Shown: in pieces, positions 63,452 through 64,000 of the stretch
Layout of the letters: each line of letters opens with the position of its first letter
Numbering within the stretch: the stretch's first letter is position 1
Source of the DNA: Shewanella phaeophyticola
GTDB taxonomy: Bacteria > Pseudomonadota > Gammaproteobacteria > Enterobacterales > Shewanellaceae
NCBI RefSeq assembly: GCF_025398315.1
Contig: NZ_JAODOQ010000001.1
Coordinates: forward strand, 3,100,001-3,164,000
Length of the DNA stretch: 64,000 bases
Reading direction: 5' to 3'
Made by a program: the position numbers and the translations under genes
The notes under the pieces: generated by a model
Seen by the model: only the letters and a program-made list of their open reading frames with translations
The model's database searches: none
Told to the model about the DNA's origin: nothing

Positions 63452-64000
63452 TTACAGCTCGAACAACACATCCGTTCTAATGATGTATTTAACCCCATGA
63501 TAAATGGGTTCTGAACTGTGAATACAATGCAACGGATGCATACCATGAGGAAAACACAACACACTCCCCGCAGGTGTTCTTACATCAACTTGCTTAACAT
63601 TATCACCACGTTTTGCCGGCAAATGTGGATTGTCTGCATTAACCAAAAAGCGAGTTGCGCCGCCCTCAAAATCTTCAGTCAGTAAGATTAAAAAAGTTAA
63701 TTGACTATAACGATCGCCAAAAGCATCGCGAACTAACTGACCATCAATCACCTGGCTTCCAGGCCATGAACCGTCAGAATGCGGTTTAAAATAATCCCCT
63801 TCATTGTAACGATAAAATCGGAAACGATTATTCAACCCTAGCGCGGCTTTGCCAGCAAAAATACCTAAATCATCACCCATAAGGTGCTTAACTTTATTCC
63901 AAATAGCTTGTTCTGTAGCGTTATCAACCACCCAGGTCAAACTGTCGTTATGGCGAACATCACGCGGTAATGACACGGCAGCATCGGGCAAAAAGCCCAT
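63452..64000 (-). CDS. Prolyl 4-hydroxylase-like 2-oxoglutarate/Fe(II) oxygenase (possibly cut by window edge)
   Basis: At least 182 residues, possibly continuing beyond the right edge, as an ATG sits exactly at the last base. The catalytic core is complete: FRFYRYNEGDYFKPHSDGSW (HxD near residue 73), QLTFLILLTEDFEGGATRF, then GSVLCFPHGMHPLHC with the distal His and GVKYIIRTDVLFEL with the 2-oxoglutarate-binding Lys. These motifs define the P4Hc fold of prolyl-4-hydroxylase-like enzymes. The target is unknown. It is one of three 2-oxoglutarate dioxygenase genes in this window. Confidence 0.85.
   Translation of the reverse strand: MGFLPDAAVSLPRDVRHNDSLTWVVDNATEQAIWNKVKHLMGDDLGIFAGKAALGLNNRFRFYRYNEGDYFKPHSDGSWPGSQVIDGQLVRDAFGDRYSQLTFLILLTEDFEGGATRFLVNADNPHLPAKRGDNVKQVDVRTPAGSVLCFPHGMHPLHCIHSSEPIYHGVKYIIRTDVLFEL

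Overview
The window looks like a chromosomal segment of a marine gammaproteobacterium, most probably Shewanella of the cold-adapted S. frigidimarina / S. livingstonensis type. This is inferred from gene content and protein style, not from a database search. Pointers are two OmcA/MtrC-type decaheme lipoproteins, DUF2960 and DUF2913-like proteins, the pepA..holC-valS neighbourhood, short palindromic elements with ACCAATC-type tips, and a remnant of a subclass B1 metallo-beta-lactamase. Base composition is moderately AT-rich throughout. I see no tRNA, rRNA, prophage or CRISPR locus.

Layout. 0-5 kb: minus-strand genes for a TRAP-transporter binding lipoprotein (cut by the window edge), BolA, a DASH-type cryptochrome, an AlkB-like dioxygenase, a CorA-type channel and a small HTH protein. 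5-7.3 kb: a ydbS/ydbT-like PH-domain membrane pair. 7.5-10.7 kb: universal stress protein, an aldehyde dehydrogenase with its TetR regulator and a palindromic operator, and a DUF1289 protein. 11-14.8 kb: small lipoprotein, DUF and sulfur-relay-like genes. 14.9-24.6 kb: lptFG diverging from pepA, then a solute-binding protein and two unknown genes inserted before holC-valS. 25-33.8 kb: SEC-C protein, POT-family transporter, a 10-unit tandem repeat array, two tandem decaheme outer-membrane cytochromes and a LysR regulator. 33.9-39.7 kb: rsuA, glnD, a MITE-like element, YcxB, a uracil-DNA glycosylase family protein and MAPEG. 39.9-47.9 kb: a complete exporter cluster of adaptor, small membrane protein, ABC ATPase, two MacB-type permeases, an NtrC-type response regulator and a histidine kinase; the adaptor is preceded by a sigma-54 promoter and palindromic sites. 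48.4-51.8 kb: an XRE/membrane protein pair and an IS21-family element that cuts off a gene following btuF. 52.7-64 kb: DUF2235 hydrolase, isochorismatase-like enzyme, a sulfotransferase / Asp-Asn hydroxylase / TPR-sulfotransferase group, an ABC1 kinase, the beta-lactamase remnant, a VOC protein, an RluA-type pseudouridine synthase, a lipoprotein and a prolyl-hydroxylase-like enzyme.

A cross-cutting feature is the number of broken reading frames. Twelve genes carry about fifteen lesions, including glnD, an RluA-family enzyme and the DNA glycosylase, and several lie in short G or T runs. This suggests consensus sequencing errors at least as much as real gene decay. I list these genes as single, joined features and give the lesion position in each.
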